From Azoarcus_F sp048158365 (GTDB lineage Bacteria > Pseudomonadota > Gammaproteobacteria > Burkholderiales > Rhodocyclaceae): a DNA stretch of 64,000 bases. This document shows, piece after piece, positions 35,233 through 43,545 of this stretch. A program made the translations under genes and the position numbers. How positions within the stretch are numbered: position 1 is the first letter of the stretch; the number at the start of each line of letters is the position of its first letter. The DNA lies in the NCBI GenBank assembly GCA_048158365.1, contig JBLLNL010000001.1, one strand, 5' to 3'. The notes beneath the pieces were generated by a model. The model did not search any database, was not told the DNA's origin, and was given only the letters and a program-made list of their open reading frames with translations.

Positions 35233-35409
35233 ATGCTGGCTGTCCGGATCTTCGCGCTGCTCGCGCTACTCGGCATTGGCGGGTCCCTGATCGCGTGGAT
35301 GCTGACCGGCAACGTCAAGTATCGTCACTGGGCCTGGTATTGCTTTCAGGGCGCCGTGCTGATCCTGCTCGTGCTGTTCGGCATGTTTGCATTCGAGCGG
35401 ATCTTCTAG
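35233..35409 (+). CDS. Small two-helix membrane protein of unknown function
   Basis: A 58-residue product starting 9 bases after lpxC. It has two hydrophobic segments (about residues 3-21 and 37-54) joined by a short polar loop TGNVKYRHWAWY, predicting an inner-membrane hairpin. A GAGGGCGAAGA stretch precedes the ATG. The stop TAG lies inside the CTAG that forms the left edge of the palindromic element, so the element inserted without altering the protein. Position, spacing and a coherent hydrophobic pattern support a real gene. I do not know a function. Confidence 0.6.
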   Translation: MLAVRIFALLALLGIGGSLIAWMLTGNVKYRHWAWYCFQGAVLILLVLFGMFAFERIF

Positions 35410-35574
35410 GAGGCTGTCGGACTTGAGGCTGATCTACTGCGCCGGTGGGAGAATCGGTCCATATCTGCCCGATTTTTCGTTGCATAGAACCACTATGCGC
35501 CTCAAAATCGACCAGATCTGTCCTCGCTTTCCCACCCGGCTCGTGACGATCGCTCAAGTCCGACAGCCTCCTAG
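35406..35574. mobile_element. 169-bp palindromic MITE-like element with perfect 22-bp terminal repeats
   Basis: The first 22 bases (35406-35427, beginning CTAGGAGGCTGTCGG) are the exact reverse complement of the last 22 (35553-35574). The two halves also resemble each other inside: GGTGGGA, ATCTG and GATTTT recur in order in both arms. The centre is a small hairpin, GCATAG, AACCA, CTATGC (35482-35498), whose midpoint 35490 is exactly the midpoint of the element. The flanking CTAG at both ends fits a 4-bp target duplication of the YTAR type made by IS5-group transposases; that origin is inference. There is no transposase gene. It lies between the convergent small membrane gene and dciA and could act as a bidirectional terminator. 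Confidence 0.8.
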
Positions 35575-35590
35575 GCTCCCGCGAGGCGCT

Positions 35591-36025
35591 TCAGCCGCTG
35601 CGGCAGTGATCGATCAGTCGCTGCAGCGATGCGCGCAGCGGAGCGTCCTCGGGCAGGGATCGGGCGAGTTCGGCGAGGCTGTCACGCCCGCGTTCGCCGA
35701 TGATCCGGGCCGGAACCGGCGAGCGGGGCGCGACCGTTTCGCCGATGCTGACCTTCACCTGGATCTTGCCGATCAGCATGCCGGCGTGCCCGAAGTGCTG
35801 CATGATACTTGGCAGAAGCTGGTTCAGGCGCGCTGCCGCCACACCGTTGCGAGCGATCAGCACCAGCGTGTCGCCCTTCAGGTTGCCCACCGAGCATGCG
35901 TTCGCGAGCGGGGCGGGCAGGTGCCCGGCCAGCACCGCCTGCAGGCGGCGTAGCCGTTCGGCATGTTCGCGCAGGCGACCGAGTGCGTCGCCGCTGCCGA
36001 GGAAGCCTTGCAGCGATTTCGTCAT
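35591..36025 (-). CDS. dciA: DciA-like DUF721 protein (replicative helicase loader family)
   Basis: A 144-residue protein with a DUF721 core: LRRLQAVLAGHLPAPLANACSVGNLKGDTLVLIARNG in two parts, then ARLNQLLPSIMQHF. DciA is the ancestral loader of the DnaB helicase in bacteria without DnaC. In Pseudomonas it is also encoded between lpxC and secA, which supports the name. It is transcribed opposite to both neighbours. A tail of about 35 charged residues follows the core. The gene ends 17 bases from the palindromic element. Confidence 0.75.
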   Translation of the reverse strand: MTKSLQGFLGSGDALGRLREHAERLRRLQAVLAGHLPAPLANACSVGNLKGDTLVLIARNGVAAARLNQLLPSIMQHFGHAGMLIGKIQVKVSIGETVAPRSPVPARIIGERGRDSLAELARSLPEDAPLRASLQRLIDHCRSG

Positions 36026-36230
36026 CGAAGAGGAAGAGCGTTTGCAGCCACGGCACGATCATAAGCGCTGGATCGTGGCCTCACAATGGGCGTGCAACCC
36101 GGACCGCCTGTCATCGTGCCGATCTGCTCCGGCCCTTAGTCGGGACCGACGCCCATCCGTGTCGGCGGACTGCCGGAACAGGCGCTTCGACAAATATGTC
36201 CCGGGCGCTTTAGGGCGGAAAACCGCAGCA

Positions 36231-36239
36231 TGCTAAAAT
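36231..36239 (+). promoter_or_regulatory. Extended -10 promoter of secA
   Basis: TGCTAAAAT (TGn plus TAAAAT) lies 33 bases before the secA ATG in the divergent dciA-secA spacer (246 bp). It closely resembles the lpxC promoter element. Nothing else was recognised in the spacer. Confidence 0.45.
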
Positions 36240-36271
36240 GCGCCATTTGCCGCATCGAGCTAGAAAAATCC

Positions 36272-39001
36272 ATGATCTCCGGGCTTCTCAAGAAAATCTT
36301 CGGTAGTCGCAACGACCGCCTGATTCGCCAGTATTCCCAGACTGTCCGGGCCATCAACGCGCTCGAATCTCAGATCTCGGCGCTGTCCGACGAGGCGCTT
36401 CGGGCCAAGACCGGGGAGTTCAGGGAGCGTTTCGGCAACGGAGAAACCCTCGATGCCCTGTTGCCCGAAGCGTTTGCGGTCGTCCGCGAAGCGGGCAAGC
36501 GGGTGCACGACATGCGCCACTTCGATGTGCAGCTGATCGGCGGCATGGTGCTGCACAACGGCAAGATTGCCGAGATGCGCACTGGCGAGGGCAAGACCCT
36601 GGTCGCCACGCTGCCGGCCTATTTGAACGCGCTGGCGGGCAAGGGCGTGCATATCATCACCGTCAACGATTATCTGGCCGGTCGTGACGCGGAATGGATG
36701 GGGCGGATCTATGGTTTTCTGGGCCTCACCACCGGTTGCAACATGTCGCGCATGTCGCATGCGGACAAGCAGGCAGCCTATGCGGCGGACATCACCTACG
36801 GCACCAACAACGAATTCGGCTTCGACTATCTGCGCGACAACATGGTGTATTCGCTCGGCGAGCGGGTACAGCGCGGACTCAACTTCGCGATCGTCGACGA
36901 AGTCGATTCCATCCTGATCGACGAGGCGCGGACACCGCTGATCATCTCCGGCCAGGCGGAGGATCACACGGAGCTCTACCTGAAGCTCAATCAGCTTGCG
37001 CCGATGCTGAAGAAGCAGGAAGGCGAGGGCGACAACGTGACCGACCCGGGGGACTATACGGTCGATCTCAAGGCCCGTCAGGTGCTGCTGACCGAGCAGG
37101 GGCACGAGAACGCCGAGCAGATCCTGACCCGTTCCGGCCTGCTGCCCGAGGGGGCAAGCCTGTACGATCCGGGCAACATCCTGCTGGTCCATCATCTGTA
37201 CGCCGCACTGCGCGCGCATGCTCTGTACCACAAGGACCAGCACTACGTGGTGCAGAACGGCGAGGTCGTCATCGTCGATGAGTTCACCGGCCGCCTGATG
37301 GCTGGACGGCGCTGGTCGGACGGCCTGCACCAGGCCGTGGAGGCCAAGGAAGGTGTGCGCATCCAGGCCGAGAACCAGACGCTGGCCTCGATCACGTTCC
37401 AGAATTACTTCCGCATGTACGGCAAACTCGCCGGCATGACGGGTACGGCCGACACCGAGGCGTTCGAATTCCATTCCATCTACGGACTTGAAACGGTGAT
37501 CATCCCGACCAACCGGCCGATGACGCGCAAGGACGAGAACGACAAGGTCTATCGCACCGCCAAGGAAAAATGGGACGCGGTCATCGACGATATCCGCGGC
37601 TGCGTCGAGCGCGGCCAGCCGGTACTGGTCGGGACCACGTCGATCGAGGTCAACGAGTTCATGTCCGGCGTGCTCAAAAAGGCCGGAATCAAGCATCAGT
37701 TGCTGAACGCGAAGCAGCACGACAGCGAGGCGATGATCGTGTCCCAGGCGGGGCGGCCGGGCGTGGTAACGATCGCGACCAACATGGCCGGTCGGGGTAC
37801 GGACATCGTGCTCGGCGGCAACATCGAACGTCCGGTCGACGAGGTCCGCTCCGACCCGGATCTGAGCGATGTCGACAGGGAAGCCAAGATCATCAGGATG
37901 CGCGAGGAGTGGTCCAAGGTGCATCAGCAGGTGGTGGCCGCCGGCGGACTGCACATCATCGGCACCGAGCGCCATGAATCGCGCCGGATCGACAACCAGC
38001 TGCGCGGTCGTGCCGGCCGCCAGGGGGATCCGGGTTCATCCCGCTTCTACCTGTCGCTCGAAGATCCGTTGATGAAGATCTTCGCCGGAGAGCGCCTGAA
38101 CACCATCATGGTGAAGCTCAAGATGCCCGAGGGCGAGGCGATCGAGCACGGGATGGTGACCCGTTCGCTCGAGTCCGCGCAGCGCAAGGTCGAACAGCGC
38201 AACTTCGACATCCGCAAGCAGTTGCTCGAGTATGACGACGTCGCGAACGATCAGCGCAAGGTGATCTACGAGCAGCGCAACGAACTGCTGTCCAGCGAGG
38301 ACGTGTCCGAGACCATCAACGCGATGCGTCAGGGCGTGCTGCATGACACCTTCCGCATCTATGTGCCGGACGAGAGCGTGGAGGAACAGTGGGAGATCGG
38401 TGCGCTCGAACAGGCTCTCGCGGCCGAGTTCCAGCTCAAACTCCCGGTCGGCGAGTGGGTCAAGGCCGAACCCAATCTCGATGATGACACGATGCTGCAG
38501 CGCATTCTGCAAGCGGCGGACGAGGCTTATGCCGCGAAGACCGCGCGCGTGGATCCGGTGGCGTGGCACCAGTTCGAACGCAACGTGATGTTGCAGAGTC
38601 TGGACAACCACTGGCGCGAGCATCTGGCGGCGCTGGATCACCTGCGTCAGGGCATCCATCTTCGCGGTTATGCGCAGAAGAATCCCAAGCAGGAATACAA
38701 GCGCGAGGCCTTTGAACTGTTCGAGGCGCTGCTGGACACGGTGCGCAAGGACGTCACCAAGCTGCTGCTGACGGTGCAGATCCGCACCGAGTCGCAGCTG
38801 GAGGAGGCCGAGAAACCGCCCGAAATGGAGAATGTCGCCTACCATCACTCCAGCTACGACGAAGCGCTGGGTGGCGGTGAGGAACAAAAGGCGGGCGCGG
38901 CCCGGCCGCAGGTCAATGCGGTGCCCAAGGTCGGTCGCAACGACCCCTGCCCCTGTGGTTCCGGCAAGAAATACAAGCACTGTCACGGCAAGCTGAACTG
39001 A
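36272..39001 (+). CDS. secA: Preprotein translocase ATPase SecA
   Basis: A 909-residue motor of the Sec pathway. Walker A GEGKT is at residues 105-109, the DEAD-type VDEVDSILIDEAR follows, then the preprotein cross-linking domain, the second nucleotide-binding domain with TNMAGRGTDIVLGG and GRAGRQGDPG, the helical scaffold, and a C-terminal zinc-binding CPCGSGKKYKHCHG that binds SecB and phospholipid. The length is normal. ATG 36272 (MISGLLKKIFGS) is preferred over the in-frame upstream ATG at 36230, which overlaps the promoter. Confidence 0.98.
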   Translation: MISGLLKKIFGSRNDRLIRQYSQTVRAINALESQISALSDEALRAKTGEFRERFGNGETLDALLPEAFAVVREAGKRVHDMRHFDVQLIGGMVLHNGKIAEMRTGEGKTLVATLPAYLNALAGKGVHIITVNDYLAGRDAEWMGRIYGFLGLTTGCNMSRMSHADKQAAYAADITYGTNNEFGFDYLRDNMVYSLGERVQRGLNFAIVDEVDSILIDEARTPLIISGQAEDHTELYLKLNQLAPMLKKQEGEGDNVTDPGDYTVDLKARQVLLTEQGHENAEQILTRSGLLPEGASLYDPGNILLVHHLYAALRAHALYHKDQHYVVQNGEVVIVDEFTGRLMAGRRWSDGLHQAVEAKEGVRIQAENQTLASITFQNYFRMYGKLAGMTGTADTEAFEFHSIYGLETVIIPTNRPMTRKDENDKVYRTAKEKWDAVIDDIRGCVERGQPVLVGTTSIEVNEFMSGVLKKAGIKHQLLNAKQHDSEAMIVSQAGRPGVVTIATNMAGRGTDIVLGGNIERPVDEVRSDPDLSDVDREAKIIRMREEWSKVHQQVVAAGGLHIIGTERHESRRIDNQLRGRAGRQGDPGSSRFYLSLEDPLMKIFAGERLNTIMVKLKMPEGEAIEHGMVTRSLESAQRKVEQRNFDIRKQLLEYDDVANDQRKVIYEQRNELLSSEDVSETINAMRQGVLHDTFRIYVPDESVEEQWEIGALEQALAAEFQLKLPVGEWVKAEPNLDDDTMLQRILQAADEAYAAKTARVDPVAWHQFERNVMLQSLDNHWREHLAALDHLRQGIHLRGYAQKNPKQEYKREAFELFEALLDTVRKDVTKLLLTVQIRTESQLEEAEKPPEMENVAYHHSSYDEALGGGEEQKAGAARPQVNAVPKVGRNDPCPCGSGKKYKHCHGKLN

Positions 39002-39023
39002 TCCGTTTCGATGGAGTGCCTTC

Positions 39024-40262
39024 ATGCCAGTCAATTACACCATGCCTTCCGCTCCTGAATTGCGCCGGGTGCCCGGCGTACGACTCGGGGTCGCCGAGGC
39101 CGGCATCCGCAAGGCGAATCGACGTGATCTCACGCTGATCGAACTCGGCGAGGGCAGCCGCGTGGCGGGCGTGTTCACCAAGAACCGCTTCTGTGCCGCG
39201 CCCGTGCAGGTCTGTCGCGATCATCTGCGTGAGCAGCATGTTCGCGCGCTGGTGATCAACACCGGTGTGGCCAATGCCGGTACCGGCCAGGCCGGCATCG
39301 CCGACGCCGAGGCCACCTGCGCCGCCGTCGCACGCCTGCTCGAGATCGCCCCGCGGCAGGTGCTACCGTTTTCCACCGGCGTGATCCTGGAGCCCCTGCC
39401 GGTCGACCGCCTGGTCGCCGGGCTGCCGGCGGCACGGGCCGCGATGCGCGAGGACGGCTGGCTAGACGCCGCGCAGGCGATCATGACTACCGACACTGTC
39501 GCGAAGGCAGCCTCGCGCATCGTCGAGATCGACGGCGTGCGGGTCACGCTGACCGGCATCAGCAAGGGCGCCGGCATGATCAGGCCCAACATGGCGACGA
39601 TGCTCGGTTTCGTCGCGACCGATGCCACCGTGTCACAGGCACTGCTCGAGCAACTGGTGGTCGAAGCGGCCGATCTGTCGTTCAACAGTATCACCGTGGA
39701 CGGCGATACCTCGACCAACGACTCCTTCATTCTGATCGCGACCGGGCAGGCCGATCACCCCGAAATTCTGGAGGCAGCCTCGCCCGCCTATCAGGCGCTG
39801 CGCGACGCGGTCGTCAGCATCTCGATCGAGCTCGCGCAGGCGATCGTGCGCGACGGCGAGGGCGCGACCAAATTCATGACGATCGTGGTCGAGGACGGCA
39901 TCGATCGCAATGAGTGCCGCAAGGTCGCCTATGCGGTCGCGCACTCGCCGTTGGTCAAGACCGCGTTCTTCGCGTCGGATCCGAATCTGGGTCGAATCCT
40001 CGCGGCGATCGGCTATGCCGGCATCGACGACCTCGACGTCGGCGCGATCCGGGTGTGGCTGGAGGGCGGCTCCGATGCGGTGCTGGTGGCAGAGAAGGGC
40101 GGCCGCGCCGCTGCGTATCGCGAAGAAGCCGGCGCCGCCGTGATGGCTGGCAGCGAGATCACGGTGCGGATCAGCCTCGCACGCGGCGAGGCCTCGGCCA
40201 CGGTGTGGACCTGCGACTTCTCCTATGACTACGTGAAGATCAACGCCGACTATCGCAGCTGA
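39024..40262 (+). CDS. argJ: Bifunctional glutamate N-acetyltransferase/amino-acid acetyltransferase
   Basis: A 412-residue Ntn-type autoprocessing enzyme that recycles the acetyl group between acetylornithine and glutamate in arginine synthesis. The self-cleavage site is in MATMLGF, between A191 and T192, which becomes the N-terminal nucleophile of the beta chain. Other signatures are FTKNRFCAAPV, STGVI and DPNLGRILAAIGYAG. It follows secA by 22 bases, an arrangement common in Betaproteobacteria. Confidence 0.95.
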   Translation: MPVNYTMPSAPELRRVPGVRLGVAEAGIRKANRRDLTLIELGEGSRVAGVFTKNRFCAAPVQVCRDHLREQHVRALVINTGVANAGTGQAGIADAEATCAAVARLLEIAPRQVLPFSTGVILEPLPVDRLVAGLPAARAAMREDGWLDAAQAIMTTDTVAKAASRIVEIDGVRVTLTGISKGAGMIRPNMATMLGFVATDATVSQALLEQLVVEAADLSFNSITVDGDTSTNDSFILIATGQADHPEILEAASPAYQALRDAVVSISIELAQAIVRDGEGATKFMTIVVEDGIDRNECRKVAYAVAHSPLVKTAFFASDPNLGRILAAIGYAGIDDLDVGAIRVWLEGGSDAVLVAEKGGRAAAYREEAGAAVMAGSEITVRISLARGEASATVWTCDFSYDYVKINADYRS

Positions 40263-40336
40263 TCCTCGAAGGGACGTCCGACGTCAGCGCATCGATCCGC
40301 CGGCCACCGCAGAAGGGCCGGATGGCCGGGTAAGCA

Positions 40337-40720
40337 TCAGTGCAGCACGCGCGGCATCGCGAGCGTGAATGCCGGGATTGGTGCGTCGAAGCGGGTCCCG
40401 TCTTCGGCCACCATCTGGTAACTGCCGTGCATGGTACCGACCGGTGTCTTCAGCACGGAACCGCTCGTGTACCGAAACTGCTGGCCGGGGGCCAGTCGGG
40501 GTTGCTCTCCGACAACGCCTTCTCCGCGGACCTCCTGGCACTCGCCGCCGCCGTCGGTGATGATCCAGTGCCGGCTCAGCAATTGCGCGGCAAGGCTCCC
40601 GGTGTTGGTGATCGTGATGTGATAGGCGAAGACGTGGCGCTCATCATCCGGGTCGGACTGGGTCGGAATGAACTCCGCGGCCGCCTCGACCTGGATCCGG
40701 TATTTTTCGCTGTCGCTCAT
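40337..40720 (-). CDS. apaG: ApaG (DUF525) domain protein
   Basis: A 127-residue single-domain protein of the ApaG family, an immunoglobulin-like beta fold. FAYHITITNTGSLAAQLLSRHW, VRGEGVVGEQPRLAPGQQF and TPVGTMHGSYQMV are the typical strands. The biochemical role is unclear; it is linked to cobalt/magnesium effects in enterics and resembles the domain in FBXO3. ATG 40720 gives the standard length. It is convergent with argJ and divergent from purB. Confidence 0.92.
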   Translation of the reverse strand: MSDSEKYRIQVEAAAEFIPTQSDPDDERHVFAYHITITNTGSLAAQLLSRHWIITDGGGECQEVRGEGVVGEQPRLAPGQQFRYTSGSVLKTPVGTMHGSYQMVAEDGTRFDAPIPAFTLAMPRVLH

Positions 40721-40787
40721 GTCGGGGTCCTGATTGCTCTGTTGTGCGCATTGCGGCAGCTGTGCCGCAGTGCCAGTTTGTGAACGG

Positions 40788-40793
40788 TAAAAT
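40788..40793 (+). promoter_or_regulatory. Candidate -10 of purB
   Basis: TAAAAT lies 27 bases upstream of the purB ATG in the divergent apaG-purB spacer. A 7-bp hairpin (TGCGGCA, GCTG, TGCCGCA; 40752-40769) lies just upstream. No PurR box was recognised. Confidence 0.35.
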
Positions 40794-40820
40794 AACACCT
40801 TTTTTTCGGGAAAGCCGCCC

Positions 40821-42188
40821 ATGTCCGTTTCATCCCTCACCGCACTGTCGCCGTTGGACGGTCGTTACCAGGCCAAGGTTTCTGCCTTGCGCGAACACTT
40901 TTCAGAACACGGTCTGATCCGCAATCGCGTGCGGGTCGAGGTCCAATGGTTGAAGGCGCTCGCGGCCGAGCCGGGCCTTGCCGAGATCGCCGCCTTTTCG
41001 GCCGAGACGATCGCGGAGCTAGATACGGTAGTGGCAGGCTTCTCGACCGAAGACAGCGAGGCGGTCAAGGCGATCGAGGCGACCACCAATCACGACGTGA
41101 AAGCGATGGAGTACTGGCTGAAGGAGCGACTCGGACATAATGCCGAAGTCACGCGGGTGTCCGAGTTCATCCATTTCGCATGCACGTCGGAGGACATCAA
41201 CAACACCTCGCATGCGTTGATGCTGCACGAAGGCAGGAATGCGGTTCTGCTGCCGGCGTTCGATGCGGTGATCGAACGCTTGCGTGTGCTCGCGCATGCG
41301 CTGGCCGAACTGCCGATGCTGTCCCGCACGCACGGTCAGCCGGCCAGTCCGACCACACTCGGTAAGGAAATGGCCAACATCGCCGCACGGCTGATGCGTG
41401 CCCGCAACGCGATCGACTCGGTCGCGTTGACCGCGAAGTTCAATGGCGCGGTCGGCAACTACAATGCGCACCTGTCCGCGTGGCCGGCGTTCGACTGGGA
41501 GGGTTTCAACCGCCGCTTCATCGAATCGCTGGGTCTGGAGTTCAACGCCTACACGATCCAGATCGAACCGCATGATGCAATGGCCGAGCTGTTCGATGCG
41601 ATCGCGCGTGCCAACACCATCCTGATCGATGCCTGCCGCGACATCTGGATGTACATCTCCTTCGGCTACTTCAAGCAGAAGCTGAAGGAGGGGGAGGTCG
41701 GGTCATCGACGATGCCGCACAAGGTCAATCCGATCGATTTCGAGAACGCCGAAGGCAACTTCGGCATCGCCAACGGTGTGCTGCGTCATTTCTCCGAGAA
41801 GCTGCCGATCTCGCGCATGCAGCGCGACCTGACCGACTCGACGGTGCTGCGCAACATGGGCGTCGGACTCGGTCATACCGTACTCGGGCTCGATTCATGT
41901 CTGCGCGGACTGAGCAAGCTCGAGGCCGATCCGGCCCGCCTGGCCGCCGATCTGGACGGGGCCTGGGAAGTGCTTGCCGAACCGGTGCAGACGGTGATGC
42001 GACGCTTTGCGATCGAGAACCCGTACGAGCAGCTCAAGGCGCTGACGCGCGGCAAGGGAATTACGCGCGAGGCGCTGCAGTCCTTTATCGCGACGCTGGC
42101 GATCCCGGAATCCGAGCGTGCTCGTCTCCTGGAGATGACTCCGTCGAGCTACGTCGGCAAGGCCGCCGAGCTGGCGCGCCGGATCTGA
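40821..42188 (+). CDS. purB: Adenylosuccinate lyase
   Basis: A 455-residue fumarase/aspartase-superfamily enzyme acting twice in purine synthesis (SAICAR to AICAR and adenylosuccinate to AMP). It opens with LTALSPLDGRYQAKV as in E. coli PurB. The superfamily signature SSTMPHKVNPIDFENAEG contains the flexible catalytic loop, and TSEDINNTSHALML and RTHGQPASPTTLGKEM are further blocks. A small DUF2322 gene follows 15 bases later. Confidence 0.96.
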   Translation: MSVSSLTALSPLDGRYQAKVSALREHFSEHGLIRNRVRVEVQWLKALAAEPGLAEIAAFSAETIAELDTVVAGFSTEDSEAVKAIEATTNHDVKAMEYWLKERLGHNAEVTRVSEFIHFACTSEDINNTSHALMLHEGRNAVLLPAFDAVIERLRVLAHALAELPMLSRTHGQPASPTTLGKEMANIAARLMRARNAIDSVALTAKFNGAVGNYNAHLSAWPAFDWEGFNRRFIESLGLEFNAYTIQIEPHDAMAELFDAIARANTILIDACRDIWMYISFGYFKQKLKEGEVGSSTMPHKVNPIDFENAEGNFGIANGVLRHFSEKLPISRMQRDLTDSTVLRNMGVGLGHTVLGLDSCLRGLSKLEADPARLAADLDGAWEVLAEPVQTVMRRFAIENPYEQLKALTRGKGITREALQSFIATLAIPESERARLLEMTPSSYVGKAAELARRI

Positions 42189-42203
42189 GCTGGGGCGGAT
42201 ACG

Positions 42204-42521
42204 ATGGCATTCGCCGACAGCCTGAAGCAGCTTCCCAAGGTGTCGCATCTGGCCGGGATCGACCTGATCGCTGCCGACGATTCGATCGTCGCCAGCATCG
42301 AGAACAAACCGGGGCAGGCCGGCTCACTCGCGGTGTACAACCACCTCGCCCAGATCCACGGTGCTATCACGCCGGACGCGGCGCGGAAGGGACTGGAACT
42401 GTTCGCCGAGCATGCCGAGGATGCGCGTCACAATCCGGGTAAGCATCCCAACATCGATCGCCTGATCGGACTGATCGAGCGGGGCGAGACGCTGCGCCTC
42501 AAGCATCGCTTCGAGCTGTAG
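42204..42521 (+). CDS. DUF2322 family protein
   Basis: A 105-residue soluble protein that I recognise as the DUF2322 family: MAFADSLKQLPKVSHLAGIDL, then VYNHLAQIHGAITPDAARKGLELF and NPGKHPNIDRLIGLI. No signal peptide or membrane segment. The function is unknown. The 15-base gap after purB suggests co-transcription and perhaps a link to purine metabolism, which is inference only. It is convergent with secF. Confidence 0.78.
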   Translation: MAFADSLKQLPKVSHLAGIDLIAADDSIVASIENKPGQAGSLAVYNHLAQIHGAITPDAARKGLELFAEHAEDARHNPGKHPNIDRLIGLIERGETLRLKHRFEL

Positions 42522-42582
42522 ACGTCAAACGGGCGCGGGCAGCGCGGGCGCCCGTCGTGAGCCTGCGTTCTTGAACCGGCGG

Positions 42583-43515
42583 TCAGACGACCGCTTCCTC
42601 CTTGTCCTTCTTCGGCTTGATGAACTGCTCGCGTGACACGCCGAGCCACATCACGATCGGGCTGGAGACCAGCATCGACGAATACATGCCGAAGATGATG
42701 CTGATCGCGAGCGCGAGCGCGAAATAGTGCAGCGTCTCGCCGCCGAAGATCAGCATCGTGAACACCACCATCAAGGTCGTCGAGTGCGTGATGATCGTTC
42801 GCGAAATCACGCGGGTGATCGCATGGTCGATGACCTCGGGGGTGCTCATGCCTCGCTTCTTCTTGAACGTCTCGCGGATGCGGTCGAAGATGATGACGGT
42901 CTCGTTGACCGAGTAGCCCAGCGCCGCAAGCACGGCAGCCAGCACTGCGAGCGAGAAGTCCCATTGGAACGCCGCAAAAAAGCCGAGAATCACCACCATG
43001 TCGTGCAGGATGGCGGTGATGGCGGCGACCGAAAAGCGCCACTCGAAGCGCAGCGCGAGATAGATCATGATGCCTATCAGCACGAATAGCAGGGCCATGC
43101 CGCCATCGGCCGCCAGTTCCTTGCCGACCTGCGGTCCGACATATTCGACCCGCCGCAGTTCGGGGTCCGGGCCATCCATCGCCTGCAAGGCTTGGAGCAC
43201 GTTCCCCGAGAGGCGATCCGAATCCATGTCATCGCGGGTCGGCATTCGCACGAGCACGTCACGGGCACTGCCGAAGTGCTGCACCTGTAGCTCGGTGTAG
43301 CCTTCACGCGCCAATGCCTGACGGATCGGCTCGACCTGCACCGCCTCCGGGTAGGAAACCTCGATGAGCGTTCCGCCGGTGAACTCGACCGACAGGTTCA
43401 GGCCGCGCGTAATCAGGAAGAACAGCGCCAGGGTCACCAGGATCACGGAGAATATGTTGAACTTCAGCGCATGGCGCATGAAGGGGATGTCCTGCTTGAT
43501 GCGGAAGAATTCCAT
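42583..43515 (-). CDS. secF: Protein translocase subunit SecF
   Basis: A 310-residue inner-membrane protein with six transmembrane segments and one periplasmic P1 loop. NIFSVILVTLALFFLI is TM1, VEFTGGTLIEV is the start of the periplasmic domain, and the cytoplasmic D4-type motif region includes GYSVNETVIIFDRIRE. With SecD it uses the proton gradient to complete export. It lies 30 bases after secD. Confidence 0.95.
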   Translation of the reverse strand: MEFFRIKQDIPFMRHALKFNIFSVILVTLALFFLITRGLNLSVEFTGGTLIEVSYPEAVQVEPIRQALAREGYTELQVQHFGSARDVLVRMPTRDDMDSDRLSGNVLQALQAMDGPDPELRRVEYVGPQVGKELAADGGMALLFVLIGIMIYLALRFEWRFSVAAITAILHDMVVILGFFAAFQWDFSLAVLAAVLAALGYSVNETVIIFDRIRETFKKKRGMSTPEVIDHAITRVISRTIITHSTTLMVVFTMLIFGGETLHYFALALAISIIFGMYSSMLVSSPIVMWLGVSREQFIKPKKDKEEAVV

Positions 43516-43545
43516 TTCCGTCTTTCCTTTTTCGTCCGGTGGCGG

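Noticed and set aside
35387..35953. An open frame running through the palindromic element into dciA antisense
   Set aside because: The first part is the repeat itself and the rest is antisense to dciA; no start signal or conserved pattern.
36054..36078. CACGATC/GATCGTG inverted repeat upstream of dciA
   Set aside because: Only 7 bp with a 10-nt loop in GC-rich DNA; expected by chance and without supporting context.
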